NCBI GenBank assembly: GCA_035455185.1
Contig: DATIFQ010000346.1
Location: 1 to 42,423, forward strand
Origin: JAEHDI01 sp035455185
Lineage (GTDB): Bacteria; Acidobacteriota; Terriglobia; Bryobacterales; Bryobacteraceae
Reading direction: 5' to 3'
DNA: 42,423 nucleotides
The translations under genes and the position numbers were made by a program. The notes under the pieces are model-generated. The model did not search any database. It saw only the letters and a program-made list of their open reading frames with translations, and had not been told where the DNA came from. Of this stretch, positions 31,354 to 39,466 are shown one piece after another; positions within the stretch are counted from its first letter, which is position 1, and the number at the start of each line of letters is the position of its first letter.

Positions 31354-33066
31354 ATGATGCTACGCGGACTTCTTGTGGGATTGCTGTTCATAGCGGCGAC
31401 TCTGGCGGCAGCAGAGCCGCCAGACGTGATCTATTACAACGGCAAGGTGATCACCGTCTGGGACGCGAAACCGATCGCCGAGGCTCTCGCGATCCGCGGC
31501 AACCGGTTTGCATCAGTCGGCTCGAACGGCGAAGTTCTGAAGACCGCGGGCGCCGGGACGAAGAAAATCGACCTGAAGGGCCGCGCTGTCATGCCGGGGA
31601 TGATCGAGAGCCACACGCATCCGATCGGAGCTGCGCTGAGCGAGCAGGACGGTCCCATCCCCGTGATGAACTCAATTGCCGAGATCCAGGCCCACATCCG
31701 TAAAGAAGCGGCGCGGCTGCCTCCGGATCGGCTCATTTTCGTCCCGAAGATCTACCCATCCAGGCTGAAGGAACGGCGTTACCCGAACCGGTATGAGATT
31801 GACGAAGCCGCTCCGGGCAGGCTCGCCATGTGCGACAACGGCTATGCCGGCGTCCTCAACTCGGCGCTGCTCGCCAAAGCCGGCATCACGCGAGACACCG
31901 AACAGCCGGAGAACGGCAAGATCATCAAGGACGAACGGGGCGAGCCGACCGGTCTGATTCTTGGTGCGCCGCAGATCCTCAGTCCCTTCCGCCGAAGCCG
32001 AGAGCGGACTCACGCCGATATGGTCTGGGCGATCAAGGAGATGCAGAAGGCGTATAACAAAGCCGGCATCACGAGCACCGCCGACCGGGCCCAGGGTCCA
32101 GAGGGACTTCGCGCTTATCAGGATGTGCACGGCAAGGGTGAGATGACAGTGCGTACCAACGTCACTTACTACATCGGCGCCCGAGGCACTCCGAAGGACG
32201 TAGCCGCGGAGATCCGGAGCATCCCGTTCGTGACCGGATGGGGCGACGATTGGCTGCGTGTCGGACCGATCAAGACGACGGTCGACGGGGGTATCCTCAT
32301 CGGCACCGCTTATATGCGCGAGCCGTGGGGGATGAACACAATGATCTACGGGTACGCGGATCCCGACTATCGGGGTATCCTCGCCGTCAAGAAGGAAAAC
32401 CTGTTCGAGATGGCTCGCGTGGCCAACGAACTGGGGTGGCAGATGACGGCGCACGCCACCGGAGGCGGCGCGATCGATCTGCTGCTCGATGCCTATGAGG
32501 AGGCGGACAAGGTCAAGCCGATCCGCGGACGCCGCTTTAACCTGATGCACTCGAACTTTCCGAACGCGCGGGCGATCGAGCGGGCTAAGAAGCTGGGCGT
32601 CATCTTCGATAGCCAGATCGCTTGGTACCACTGCGACGCCGACGCGCTAAAGGACGTGTTCGGCCCGGAGCGGATGGCGCAGTTCCTGCCGTTCCGCTCG
32701 TTGCTGGACGCCGGAGTGGTGGTTGTGGGCGGTTCGGACCACATGATCCGCTTCGATTCGCGCGACGCCATCAACCCGTATCACCCGTTCTTCGGGATGT
32801 GGATGGCGGTGACGCGGAAAACGGCCGCAGGCGCCGTTTACAACCCGGAGCAGCGGGTCACTCGGGAAGAAGCGCTGAAGATGTGGACGATCAACGGCGC
32901 TTACAACTCATTCGAGGAGAACATAAAGGGGTCGATTCAGCCGGGAAAGCTCGCTGACATGATCGTCGTCACCAAGGATTACCTTACCTGTCCCGAGGAC
33001 GAGATTAGAGATATTGAGCCGCTGATGACCATGGTCGACGGCAAGGTCGCCTACGGAGGACTGTAG
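31354..33066 (+). CDS. Exported amidohydrolase (YtcJ-like)
   Basis: This 570-residue metal-dependent hydrolase has a signal peptide (about 1-20, LLVGLLFIAATLAAAE), the small beta domain DVIYYNGKVITVWDAKPIAE, and the barrel metal site MPGMIESHTHP (His87, His89). Further candidate metal or catalytic residues lie in AHATGGGAIDL, FNLMHSN and VVGGSDHMIRFD. The C-terminal SIQPGKLADMIVVTKDY is the standard closing strand of the family. Members hydrolyse diverse amides or cyclic compounds; the substrate is unknown. The stop is directly adjacent to the convergent toroid gene (33066/33067). Confidence 0.88.
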   Translation: MMLRGLLVGLLFIAATLAAAEPPDVIYYNGKVITVWDAKPIAEALAIRGNRFASVGSNGEVLKTAGAGTKKIDLKGRAVMPGMIESHTHPIGAALSEQDGPIPVMNSIAEIQAHIRKEAARLPPDRLIFVPKIYPSRLKERRYPNRYEIDEAAPGRLAMCDNGYAGVLNSALLAKAGITRDTEQPENGKIIKDERGEPTGLILGAPQILSPFRRSRERTHADMVWAIKEMQKAYNKAGITSTADRAQGPEGLRAYQDVHGKGEMTVRTNVTYYIGARGTPKDVAAEIRSIPFVTGWGDDWLRVGPIKTTVDGGILIGTAYMREPWGMNTMIYGYADPDYRGILAVKKENLFEMARVANELGWQMTAHATGGGAIDLLLDAYEEADKVKPIRGRRFNLMHSNFPNARAIERAKKLGVIFDSQIAWYHCDADALKDVFGPERMAQFLPFRSLLDAGVVVVGGSDHMIRFDSRDAINPYHPFFGMWMAVTRKTAAGAVYNPEQRVTREEALKMWTINGAYNSFEENIKGSIQPGKLADMIVVTKDYLTCPEDEIRDIEPLMTMVDGKVAYGGL

Positions 33067-34707
33067 TTATTTGCCCCGAGACACCTGCACGACCACCTGA
33101 CCGTCGGATGGGAGCGAAAGTCGTAACCCGGAGACGAGGTCGGCGCCGAGGTAGACCACGGGAGCGCTGTCGCCAACCTGCACACGGTACGGACGGTCGT
33201 GCTCGACGGTGAACCACTCGGGCCATTCGTTCAGCCTCGGATAATTCACCGCAAGATTCCAGTGGTCCCGGTGGCGCGGATAGTCGAAATACAGACGGCC
33301 CGTCCAGGCGCGCTCGGTGGAAAGGTAGAGGAGCACTCCGCCGCCATCGCTGACCGCACCTACGTGGACGCCTGTGTTCCAGGGCATCACATAAGCGCCT
33401 TGGGTCTTGCGGAACGCGTACATCAGTGACGTACGGATGAAGTTGCCGTCGCCGTACCAGTCCTCGATGATGCCGTCAGGCCTCTGACGATCGAAAAACT
33501 TTCGGACCGCAACGTCAAGCGCCTCGTCGGTTTGCGGATTGGGCAGCCGGTTCAACAGGACAAGCGCGCCTTCGATGCTGTCTGAGTACGCGTTGGAGCC
33601 CCATTTACGGCCGGCGCCGGTTTCGTCAAAGAGGTATGCCGGCTTGCGGGTGACGCCAGCGATGGCATGGCGGACGGCGTCCCGATACTTCTCGTCGCCC
33701 GTAATCATCCACGCGGTGTAGATCGCATTGAACATGTAGCCCCAGCAGTGGGCATGCCGTGCGTCGGACACCTTTCCGGACGGGACTTCGACAGACGTAA
33801 CCCATACTCCGTCAGCGTTGCGGCCGACCTCGAGAACGCGGTCGATCATCCGCACGAAGGGCTCACGGTACTGCTTCGCCTTCTCGGGACGTTTGTACTG
33901 CACGAGAACGCAGGCTTCGGAGAGCCCGCCGACGATCTCGTTGCCGTGGTCTGAGAAGACGAACAGGGACTGGATGGCCTCTCGCTTTTCCAAGTTCCAG
34001 ATGTGAACCGGCAGGTAACCCGTGGCTGGGAGCATCTCGAGGAAGTAGAAGTCCGCAATAGCGATCACCTGGTCCAGATACGTCTCATCGCCCGTCTTCC
34101 AATACAGGCGGGAAAGAAGCTGAAGCATGTTGCCGTTAATTTCGGCGGAGTTCGACGGCAGGCGGCCCGAGCGGGATTTGTACGGGGCGTTGGCAATGAT
34201 GTCGGAAGCAATGCCCCGCATGCGGTGATACCAGGGGGTCTCGCCGAGCAGTTCCGTGATGGGAACAAGTCCGTCCTTGACGTACTCGCTCGACCCGAAG
34301 ATGATCCGGTCGAGATCGACAGTCGGATAGACGAAGCCCTTGCCGCCTGGCTGGAGGTCGTCAGAGAGGCGGCCGACTCGTGTGGTCTGTAAAACCTCCC
34401 GGCGCAGGATGTCACGCATGGCGCCATGATAGAGCGGCGGTTCGGTAAAGCGCGAAGCCAGGACCATGAAGGGATAGAGGTCGGCAGCCGAATCACGAAC
34501 GACCCAATTAGGATTCTCGCCGGTCCGGGGGAGGAGTCCGGTAACGGGATCGGCCCGCTTGAGCCAGGCGTGCATGGTGACGTTGCTCCGACGCAGTGCT
34601 TCGGATGCCTGCTTCGCATTGCGGGCGGCGATTTCCACGAGGTCGCTTGCCGGTGTCTTGGACGACGCCAAGCCGAGAAACATCAGGGTGGTCAGGATTC
34701 CGCGCAC
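33067..34707 (-). CDS. Exported alpha/alpha-toroid (six-hairpin glycosidase-like) protein
   Basis: This 546-residue protein has a short signal-like N-terminus (ILTTLMFLGLASSKTPAS) and repeated alpha-hairpins of a six-hairpin glycosidase fold: GNMLQLLSRLYWKTGDETYL, HCWGYMFNAIYTAWMITGDE and GSNAYSDSIEGALVLLNRL. The C-terminus from about 440 is beta-rich (NTGVHVGAVSDGGGVLLYL). A lyase or glycosidase role is possible but no family is firm. Start GTG 34707 follows GGAG with 7 bases spacing; the longer upstream frame overlaps the divergent SDR gene and lacks a ribosome site. Confidence 0.7.
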   Translation of the reverse strand: MRGILTTLMFLGLASSKTPASDLVEIAARNAKQASEALRRSNVTMHAWLKRADPVTGLLPRTGENPNWVVRDSAADLYPFMVLASRFTEPPLYHGAMRDILRREVLQTTRVGRLSDDLQPGGKGFVYPTVDLDRIIFGSSEYVKDGLVPITELLGETPWYHRMRGIASDIIANAPYKSRSGRLPSNSAEINGNMLQLLSRLYWKTGDETYLDQVIAIADFYFLEMLPATGYLPVHIWNLEKREAIQSLFVFSDHGNEIVGGLSEACVLVQYKRPEKAKQYREPFVRMIDRVLEVGRNADGVWVTSVEVPSGKVSDARHAHCWGYMFNAIYTAWMITGDEKYRDAVRHAIAGVTRKPAYLFDETGAGRKWGSNAYSDSIEGALVLLNRLPNPQTDEALDVAVRKFFDRQRPDGIIEDWYGDGNFIRTSLMYAFRKTQGAYVMPWNTGVHVGAVSDGGGVLLYLSTERAWTGRLYFDYPRHRDHWNLAVNYPRLNEWPEWFTVEHDRPYRVQVGDSAPVVYLGADLVSGLRLSLPSDGQVVVQVSRGK

Positions 34708-34753
34708 GGATAGTCTCCGAATTGGGCCTGCTGATTGTAACAGTTTGGGGTTG

Positions 34754-34759
34754 TACACT
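34754..34759 (+). promoter_or_regulatory. -10-like box just upstream of the SDR
   Basis: TACACT (four of six) lies 9 bases before ATG 34769, with no Shine-Dalgarno between. It is part of the leaderless-start pattern. Confidence 0.3.
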
Positions 34760-34768
34760 GGTCTGGCC

Positions 34769-35542
34769 ATGAAGCTCAAGGACAGGGTAGCGGTGATCAC
34801 CGGAGCCGGCGCGGGCATTGGCCGGGCGTGCGCGCTCGAGTTCGCTAAAGAGGGCGCATCGGTTGTGGTTGCGGACATCGACGCCGCCAGCGCGCGGGAG
34901 ACGACACGGCAGATCGCCGCTGCCGGCGGGTGGGCGCTCGCCGTGGAGACGGATGTCGCGTCCGCGGATTCCGTTCAGCGGCTTGTTACGGAGACTCGCG
35001 CAGTCTCTGGAAGGATTCACGTTCTCGTCAACAATGCGGCGATCCAGGTGAATAAGACGGTGGAAGACACGACGGTCGACGAGTGGAACCGCGAGATGGC
35101 GGTCAACGTCGGAGGCGTATTTCTTTGCTCTAAATTCTTCGTGCCGCACCTGCGGGAGACGAAGGGCGCCATCGTCAACATGTCCTCCGTGAACGGTTTC
35201 TTCGTCGAGCCGATGTGCGCCGGCTACTGCGCGACCAAGGCGGCGATCATCGGGCTGACGAAGGCGATGGCGATCGACCACGGTAAAGACGGAGTCCGGG
35301 TGAACTGCATCTGTCCGGGATACATCGATGCCGGGCTGGCCGAGGGTTATTTTCAGGCGCAACCCGATCCGGCGGCGGCCCGCCTGGCGGCGGGGAAGTT
35401 GCACGCACTGTGGCGCATCGGGCGGCCGGAGGAGGTCGGGCGGCTGGCGGTTTTCTTGGCGAGTGACGACGCTTCCTTCATGACGGGAGCGGCGGTGGTG
35501 GTGGACGGAGGGTTCGGCTCCGGACTGCCGCCCACGGCATAG
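34769..35542 (+). CDS. Short-chain dehydrogenase/reductase (SDR)
   Basis: This 257-residue classical SDR has the nucleotide loop TGAGAGIG at 11-18, VADID (acidic, NAD-preferring) near 34-38, LVNNAA at 86-91, Asn113-114 in AVNVGG, the catalytic set Ser139/140 - Tyr153 - Lys157 in MSSVNGFF...GYCATKAA, and the family tail FMTGAAVVVDGGF. Members oxidise alcohol groups of sugars, sugar acids or lipids; the substrate is not readable. It is divergent from the toroid glycosidase-like gene by 61 bases, consistent with a shared sugar-degradation role (inference). The upstream longer frame is rejected because it runs through the divergent gene. Confidence 0.93.
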   Translation: MKLKDRVAVITGAGAGIGRACALEFAKEGASVVVADIDAASARETTRQIAAAGGWALAVETDVASADSVQRLVTETRAVSGRIHVLVNNAAIQVNKTVEDTTVDEWNREMAVNVGGVFLCSKFFVPHLRETKGAIVNMSSVNGFFVEPMCAGYCATKAAIIGLTKAMAIDHGKDGVRVNCICPGYIDAGLAEGYFQAQPDPAAARLAAGKLHALWRIGRPEEVGRLAVFLASDDASFMTGAAVVVDGGFGSGLPPTA

Positions 35543-35648
35543 GGCCACGCCGAGAATGCGCCCAAATAGACGCAAGTACACGAATTTTCAATGGGCTGCA
35601 GCTTCATTCGAAACGAAGCCAATCCCATTTTCGGACGGTGACAACCGG

Positions 35649-37412
35649 ATGAGAGCGGCCGTCATTCTGGCTGGCGGGCTGCTGGCGGCCGCTGCCGTGG
35701 CGGCCGTTGTTTCATCGGCAGTGCCACTCGATGTCTTGAAAGAACGGCTGGACGCGATGGCTCCCGATGGAACCGCGGACGAGTTCCCGCTGGAGCGGAT
35801 CGCCGGAATCGTCTGGAAACTGCGTCTCTTCGGAGTACTGGCGTTGGGGTCGGCTGTCGCTCTGTTGGCCAAGCGCAGGCAGGTAAGTCATGTTCTGGCC
35901 GGGGTGACGGAAGCCGCCATCGGCTTCGCCGTAGGCGTCACGCGGCAGATATTCCGTTGGGTCAAGAGCGAGGAAAAGGTTCATCTTGCGGCCCTCGGCC
36001 TGGTGTTCCTCGTGGGTGTCGTGGCGAGGCTTTGGTTTCTGGGGCAGCCGATGCGCGACGATGAGGCGGCCACGTTCCTGGAATTCGGCTCGAAACCTTT
36101 CCTTTACGGAATTTCCTTCTATCCGGCGCCGAACAATCACATTTTTCACACTGTTCTGGTTCATGCATCGTGCCTGCTCTTCGGCAGCGAGCCCTGGGCC
36201 ATCCGGCTGCCGTCGTTTCTTGCCGGACTGTTCCTGATTCCAGCCGCGTATTGCACTGCGCGGATCTTGTATGACCGCCACGTGGCGCTCCTTACAGTCT
36301 GCCTCGTCTCCGTTTCTTCTCCGCTGATTCTCTACTCGACGAACGCCCGCGGCTACACGATCGTCTGCCTTTTGTTTCTCTTCACGCTGGCAGCCGCGTT
36401 CCGATTGGTGGGCACTCGAGATAAAGGCGCGTGGACCTGGCTAGTCATGCTGTCCGCCCTCGGTCTCTTCACGACCCCGGTCATGCTATTCGCGACTTGC
36501 CTCGGGATGGTCTGGCTGGCATTGTCCGGCTGGGCGGAGCACCGCCGGAGCAACCGACCGAATGTCCTGCCGGAGATCGTCTTGGCGCTCGTGGCCGTGT
36601 CGTTGTTGACCGTAGTGTTGTACACACCGGCGCTAGTCGCTTCCGGTGCGGCCCAGGTACTTGGAAACGGGGCATTGGCGCCTTATCCGTGGACGGAATT
36701 TCCAGGCCGGCTCAGGGATTTCGCTCATTCCGTTTGGAGTCAGTGGAACATGGATGTCAGCCCGTTGGTGCAGTGGCTTTGCCTGGCAGGTGTGGTCATT
36801 TCGCTGGTCTTCCACCGGCGGCTCGCCCGGCACCGGATTCCACTGATCCTGGCGGTGCTTCTCGGGTGCGTGCCAGTCTTGATCGCTCAAAGATCCGCCC
36901 GATACGCGCGCGTGTTTCTGTTTCTGCTGCCTGTCTACTTGATGCTGGCCTCAGCCGGGATCAGCGCGATGTTCCAGTGGCTGGAAAGACGCAACAAATC
37001 CGCTTCGTACTTGACGCTTGCCGTTTCTATGATCTTCGTTCTATCGCAGGCGGGATACATCATCCATGCCGAGACTGTCTATCACTCGGACGAGACCGGC
37101 ACGCTGCGCAACGCCGGGCAGATTGCGGCATTCTTGCGCGGGCGCCTGCGCGATGGCGATCGCGTGTTGGCGGATCGTGCGAGTATGTACATTCTCCGGT
37201 ACTACATCCTCCAGCACCACATTCCTCCGGGGTATCTGGACCCGCCGACTGATCGCTCCGGGAGGCTTATCGTCGTGTCGGGGCGAAAATCCAGCATCGA
37301 CGCTCGAGATGTGCTCGACCGGCAACACATCGATATGCCGGAGCCGGTGGAGACGGTCATGCTGCGCGAGTTCTCCGAATCCGTGGTGTACGAGATCCGC
37401 GCAGCGCGGTGA
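35649..37412 (+). CDS. GT39-like membrane glycosyltransferase
   Basis: This 587-residue integral membrane protein belongs to the dolichyl-phosphate-mannose mannosyltransferase/ArnT-like (GT-C) superfamily. It has about twelve hydrophobic segments. The first periplasmic loop carries the acidic pair of GT-C enzymes in QPMRDDEAATFLEF, followed by YPAPNNHIFHTVLVH and GSEPWAIRLPSFLAGL, all typical. The C-terminal 100 residues are a soluble domain. It would transfer a sugar from a polyprenyl-phosphate donor to lipid or protein outside the membrane. The start is ATG 35649; an upstream in-frame ATG at 35556 is possible but gives a non-membrane leader. Ribosome site weak. Confidence 0.8.
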   Translation: MRAAVILAGGLLAAAAVAAVVSSAVPLDVLKERLDAMAPDGTADEFPLERIAGIVWKLRLFGVLALGSAVALLAKRRQVSHVLAGVTEAAIGFAVGVTRQIFRWVKSEEKVHLAALGLVFLVGVVARLWFLGQPMRDDEAATFLEFGSKPFLYGISFYPAPNNHIFHTVLVHASCLLFGSEPWAIRLPSFLAGLFLIPAAYCTARILYDRHVALLTVCLVSVSSPLILYSTNARGYTIVCLLFLFTLAAAFRLVGTRDKGAWTWLVMLSALGLFTTPVMLFATCLGMVWLALSGWAEHRRSNRPNVLPEIVLALVAVSLLTVVLYTPALVASGAAQVLGNGALAPYPWTEFPGRLRDFAHSVWSQWNMDVSPLVQWLCLAGVVISLVFHRRLARHRIPLILAVLLGCVPVLIAQRSARYARVFLFLLPVYLMLASAGISAMFQWLERRNKSASYLTLAVSMIFVLSQAGYIIHAETVYHSDETGTLRNAGQIAAFLRGRLRDGDRVLADRASMYILRYYILQHHIPPGYLDPPTDRSGRLIVVSGRKSSIDARDVLDRQHIDMPEPVETVMLREFSESVVYEIRAAR

Positions 37413-37433
37413 GCGTGTTCCGCAGACAGCGGT

Positions 37434-37442
37434 TGCTATACT
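37434..37442 (+). promoter_or_regulatory. Extended -10 promoter element for argS
   Basis: TGCTATACT is a TGN extended -10 with a five-of-six hexamer (TATACT, 37437-37442). It lies 9 bases before GTG 37452 with no Shine-Dalgarno sequence between, predicting a leader of at most a few bases. Confidence 0.45.
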
Positions 37443-37451
37443 TTTCTTCTT

Positions 37452-39407
37452 GTGTTCCATCAACTTGAGAAACGTATTGAGCGGAGTGTCTCCGCGCATC
37501 TGAAGACGAGATACGGCGTCGAGGTGGCGGTCTCCGTCGAGCAACCGAAGCAGCCGGAGTTCGGCGAATTGGCCCTGCCGGTGGCCTTCCAACTCGCCAA
37601 ACAGTTGCGGCAGGCGCCGAAGGCGATTGCCGGTCAGCTCGCGGCGGAGCTACCGGCGGTGGAAGGAGTTGCCGCACTGGAAGTGGCCGGCAACGGATAC
37701 CTCAATGTCCGGTTCGACCGGGGGACGTACGGGGTCGCGCTCGTGCGCGGCAGCGCGGATGCCGAGCGGGCGGCGGCGGACGAGAAGATCATCGTCGAGC
37801 ACACCAACATCAACCCGAACAAGGCGGCGCACATCGGGCATCTGCGGAACGCCGTGCTGGGCGACACGTTCGTGCGGATGCTGAGGGCGGGGAGACGTCG
37901 GGTCGAGGTCCAGAACTACATCGACAACACGGGCGTGCAGGTCGCCGATGTCGTGGTCGGGTTTCACTTCCTCGAGAAGAAGACGCCAGCCGAGGTCGCC
38001 GCGCTGATCGCAGACCGGTCTCAGAGGTTTGACTATGTCTGTTGGGAGCTGTACGCGCGGGTATCAGCATACTACCATGGCAATGCCGAGGCGCTGAAGT
38101 GGCGGCAGGAGACGCTGCACGCGATCGAGGCGGGCGAGGGAGAGCTGGCGGAACTCGGACACCTGATCTCCGACGCGATCGTCGATTGCCATCTGAAAAC
38201 GATGCTACGCCTGGGCGTCGAGTACGACGTGCTGCCCCGCGAAAGTGAAATCCTTCACCTGAAGTTCTGGGCGACAGCGTTCGAGCTGTTGAAGGAACGG
38301 AAAGGGATCTACTTCGAGACCGAGGGAAAGAACGCGGGTTGCTGGGTGATGCCGGCTGCGGCGTTTTCCGAAAGCGGCGGAGACGAGGACAGCAAGGTCA
38401 TCGTGCGCTCAAACGGCACGGTGACATACGTCGGCAAGGATATCGCGTACCAGCTTTGGAAGTTTGGCCTGCTCGGCAAGGACTTTCACTACCAGCCGTG
38501 GATGCAGTATCCGGACGGGCGGACGCTGTGGGTATCGACCGATGAGCCTCGGAACGGGAACGTACCGCAGTTCGGGCATGCCTCCTGGGTGTACAACGTC
38601 ATCGACTCGCGGCAGGCGTACCTTCAGGACGTCGTGGCCGCGGGACTGCGAGCCCTCGAATTCAACGACCAGGCGGAGCGCTCGATCCACTTCTCGTACG
38701 AGATGGTGGCGTTGTCTCCAGGAACCTGCGTGGAGATGGGCATCGAGCTTTCCGAAGAAGACAGGAAGCGGCCGTATGTCGAGGTGTCCGGGAGGAAGGG
38801 ACTCGGCGTGAAAGCCGACGACCTGGTGGACAAGCTGACCGAAAAAGCGCTCGAGGAGGTGGATTCCCGGCATCCCGAGGCGCCGGTCGAGGAACGGCGG
38901 AAGGTGGCGGCGCAGATCGCCGTGTGCGCGCTGCGGTACTTCATGCTGAAGTACACGCGAAACGCCGTGATCGCTTTCGATTTCGGCGAGGCGCTCAGCT
39001 TCGAGGGCGAGACGGGACCGTATGTGCAGTACGCCGCGGTACGAGCGCGGAACATCCTACGAAAGCTCGCCGAAAGAGGCGAGACACTGCCGGACTTCGC
39101 GAAGGATCTCGATGAGGCGGCAATGAAGCGCCAGCTTGCGTCGGAAGATTTCTGGCAGCTCGTGCTGGCGATCTCAAAGGCGGATTCGGCTGTGGAGCGC
39201 GCGATCGCCTCAGGGGAGCCGGCGCACGTGGCGAAGTACGCCTTCCACCTTGCGCAGGCGTTCAACAACTTCTATCACGAGTATCCTGTGCTGCACGAGC
39301 CGGATCGGGAGCGGAAGACGTTCCTTTTGTGGATGACGGACTACTTCCGTGCCCAACTGGAGCGGACTCTGGAGGTCCTCGGAATCGAAGTACCGGCGTA
39401 TATGTAA
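37452..39407 (+). CDS. argS: Arginyl-tRNA synthetase
   Basis: ArgRS charges tRNA-Arg with arginine in the cytoplasm. The 651-residue class I enzyme has the N-terminal Add-1 domain (1-100), the HIGH motif in NKAAHIGHLRN (127-130), ENT-like VEVQNYIDNTGVQVADVVVG, the KMSK-equivalent VSGRKGLGVKADDL and a C-terminal DALR-type helical anticodon domain (about 530-651) ending in RAQLERTLEVLGIEVPAYM. It is somewhat longer than the typical 550-590. The GTG start sits right behind an extended -10 with no ribosome site; no better in-frame start is visible. Confidence 0.93.
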   Translation: MFHQLEKRIERSVSAHLKTRYGVEVAVSVEQPKQPEFGELALPVAFQLAKQLRQAPKAIAGQLAAELPAVEGVAALEVAGNGYLNVRFDRGTYGVALVRGSADAERAAADEKIIVEHTNINPNKAAHIGHLRNAVLGDTFVRMLRAGRRRVEVQNYIDNTGVQVADVVVGFHFLEKKTPAEVAALIADRSQRFDYVCWELYARVSAYYHGNAEALKWRQETLHAIEAGEGELAELGHLISDAIVDCHLKTMLRLGVEYDVLPRESEILHLKFWATAFELLKERKGIYFETEGKNAGCWVMPAAAFSESGGDEDSKVIVRSNGTVTYVGKDIAYQLWKFGLLGKDFHYQPWMQYPDGRTLWVSTDEPRNGNVPQFGHASWVYNVIDSRQAYLQDVVAAGLRALEFNDQAERSIHFSYEMVALSPGTCVEMGIELSEEDRKRPYVEVSGRKGLGVKADDLVDKLTEKALEEVDSRHPEAPVEERRKVAAQIAVCALRYFMLKYTRNAVIAFDFGEALSFEGETGPYVQYAAVRARNILRKLAERGETLPDFAKDLDEAAMKRQLASEDFWQLVLAISKADSAVERAIASGEPAHVAKYAFHLAQAFNNFYHEYPVLHEPDRERKTFLLWMTDYFRAQLERTLEVLGIEVPAYM

Positions 39408-39466
39408 ACGGCCGCCGCGGAGGCGAAAAAGATCCGAGCGCTAGACTAGAGATAGGGAGAGAGAAG

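Noticed and set aside
34708..34878. N-terminal extension of the toroid protein
   Set aside because: It overlaps the SDR gene and lacks a ribosome site; GTG 34707 has GGAG at the right distance.
39329..39466. N-terminal extension of aconitase
   Set aside because: It overlaps the end of argS, and the first residues do not fit the family; ATG 39467 has GGGAG upstream.
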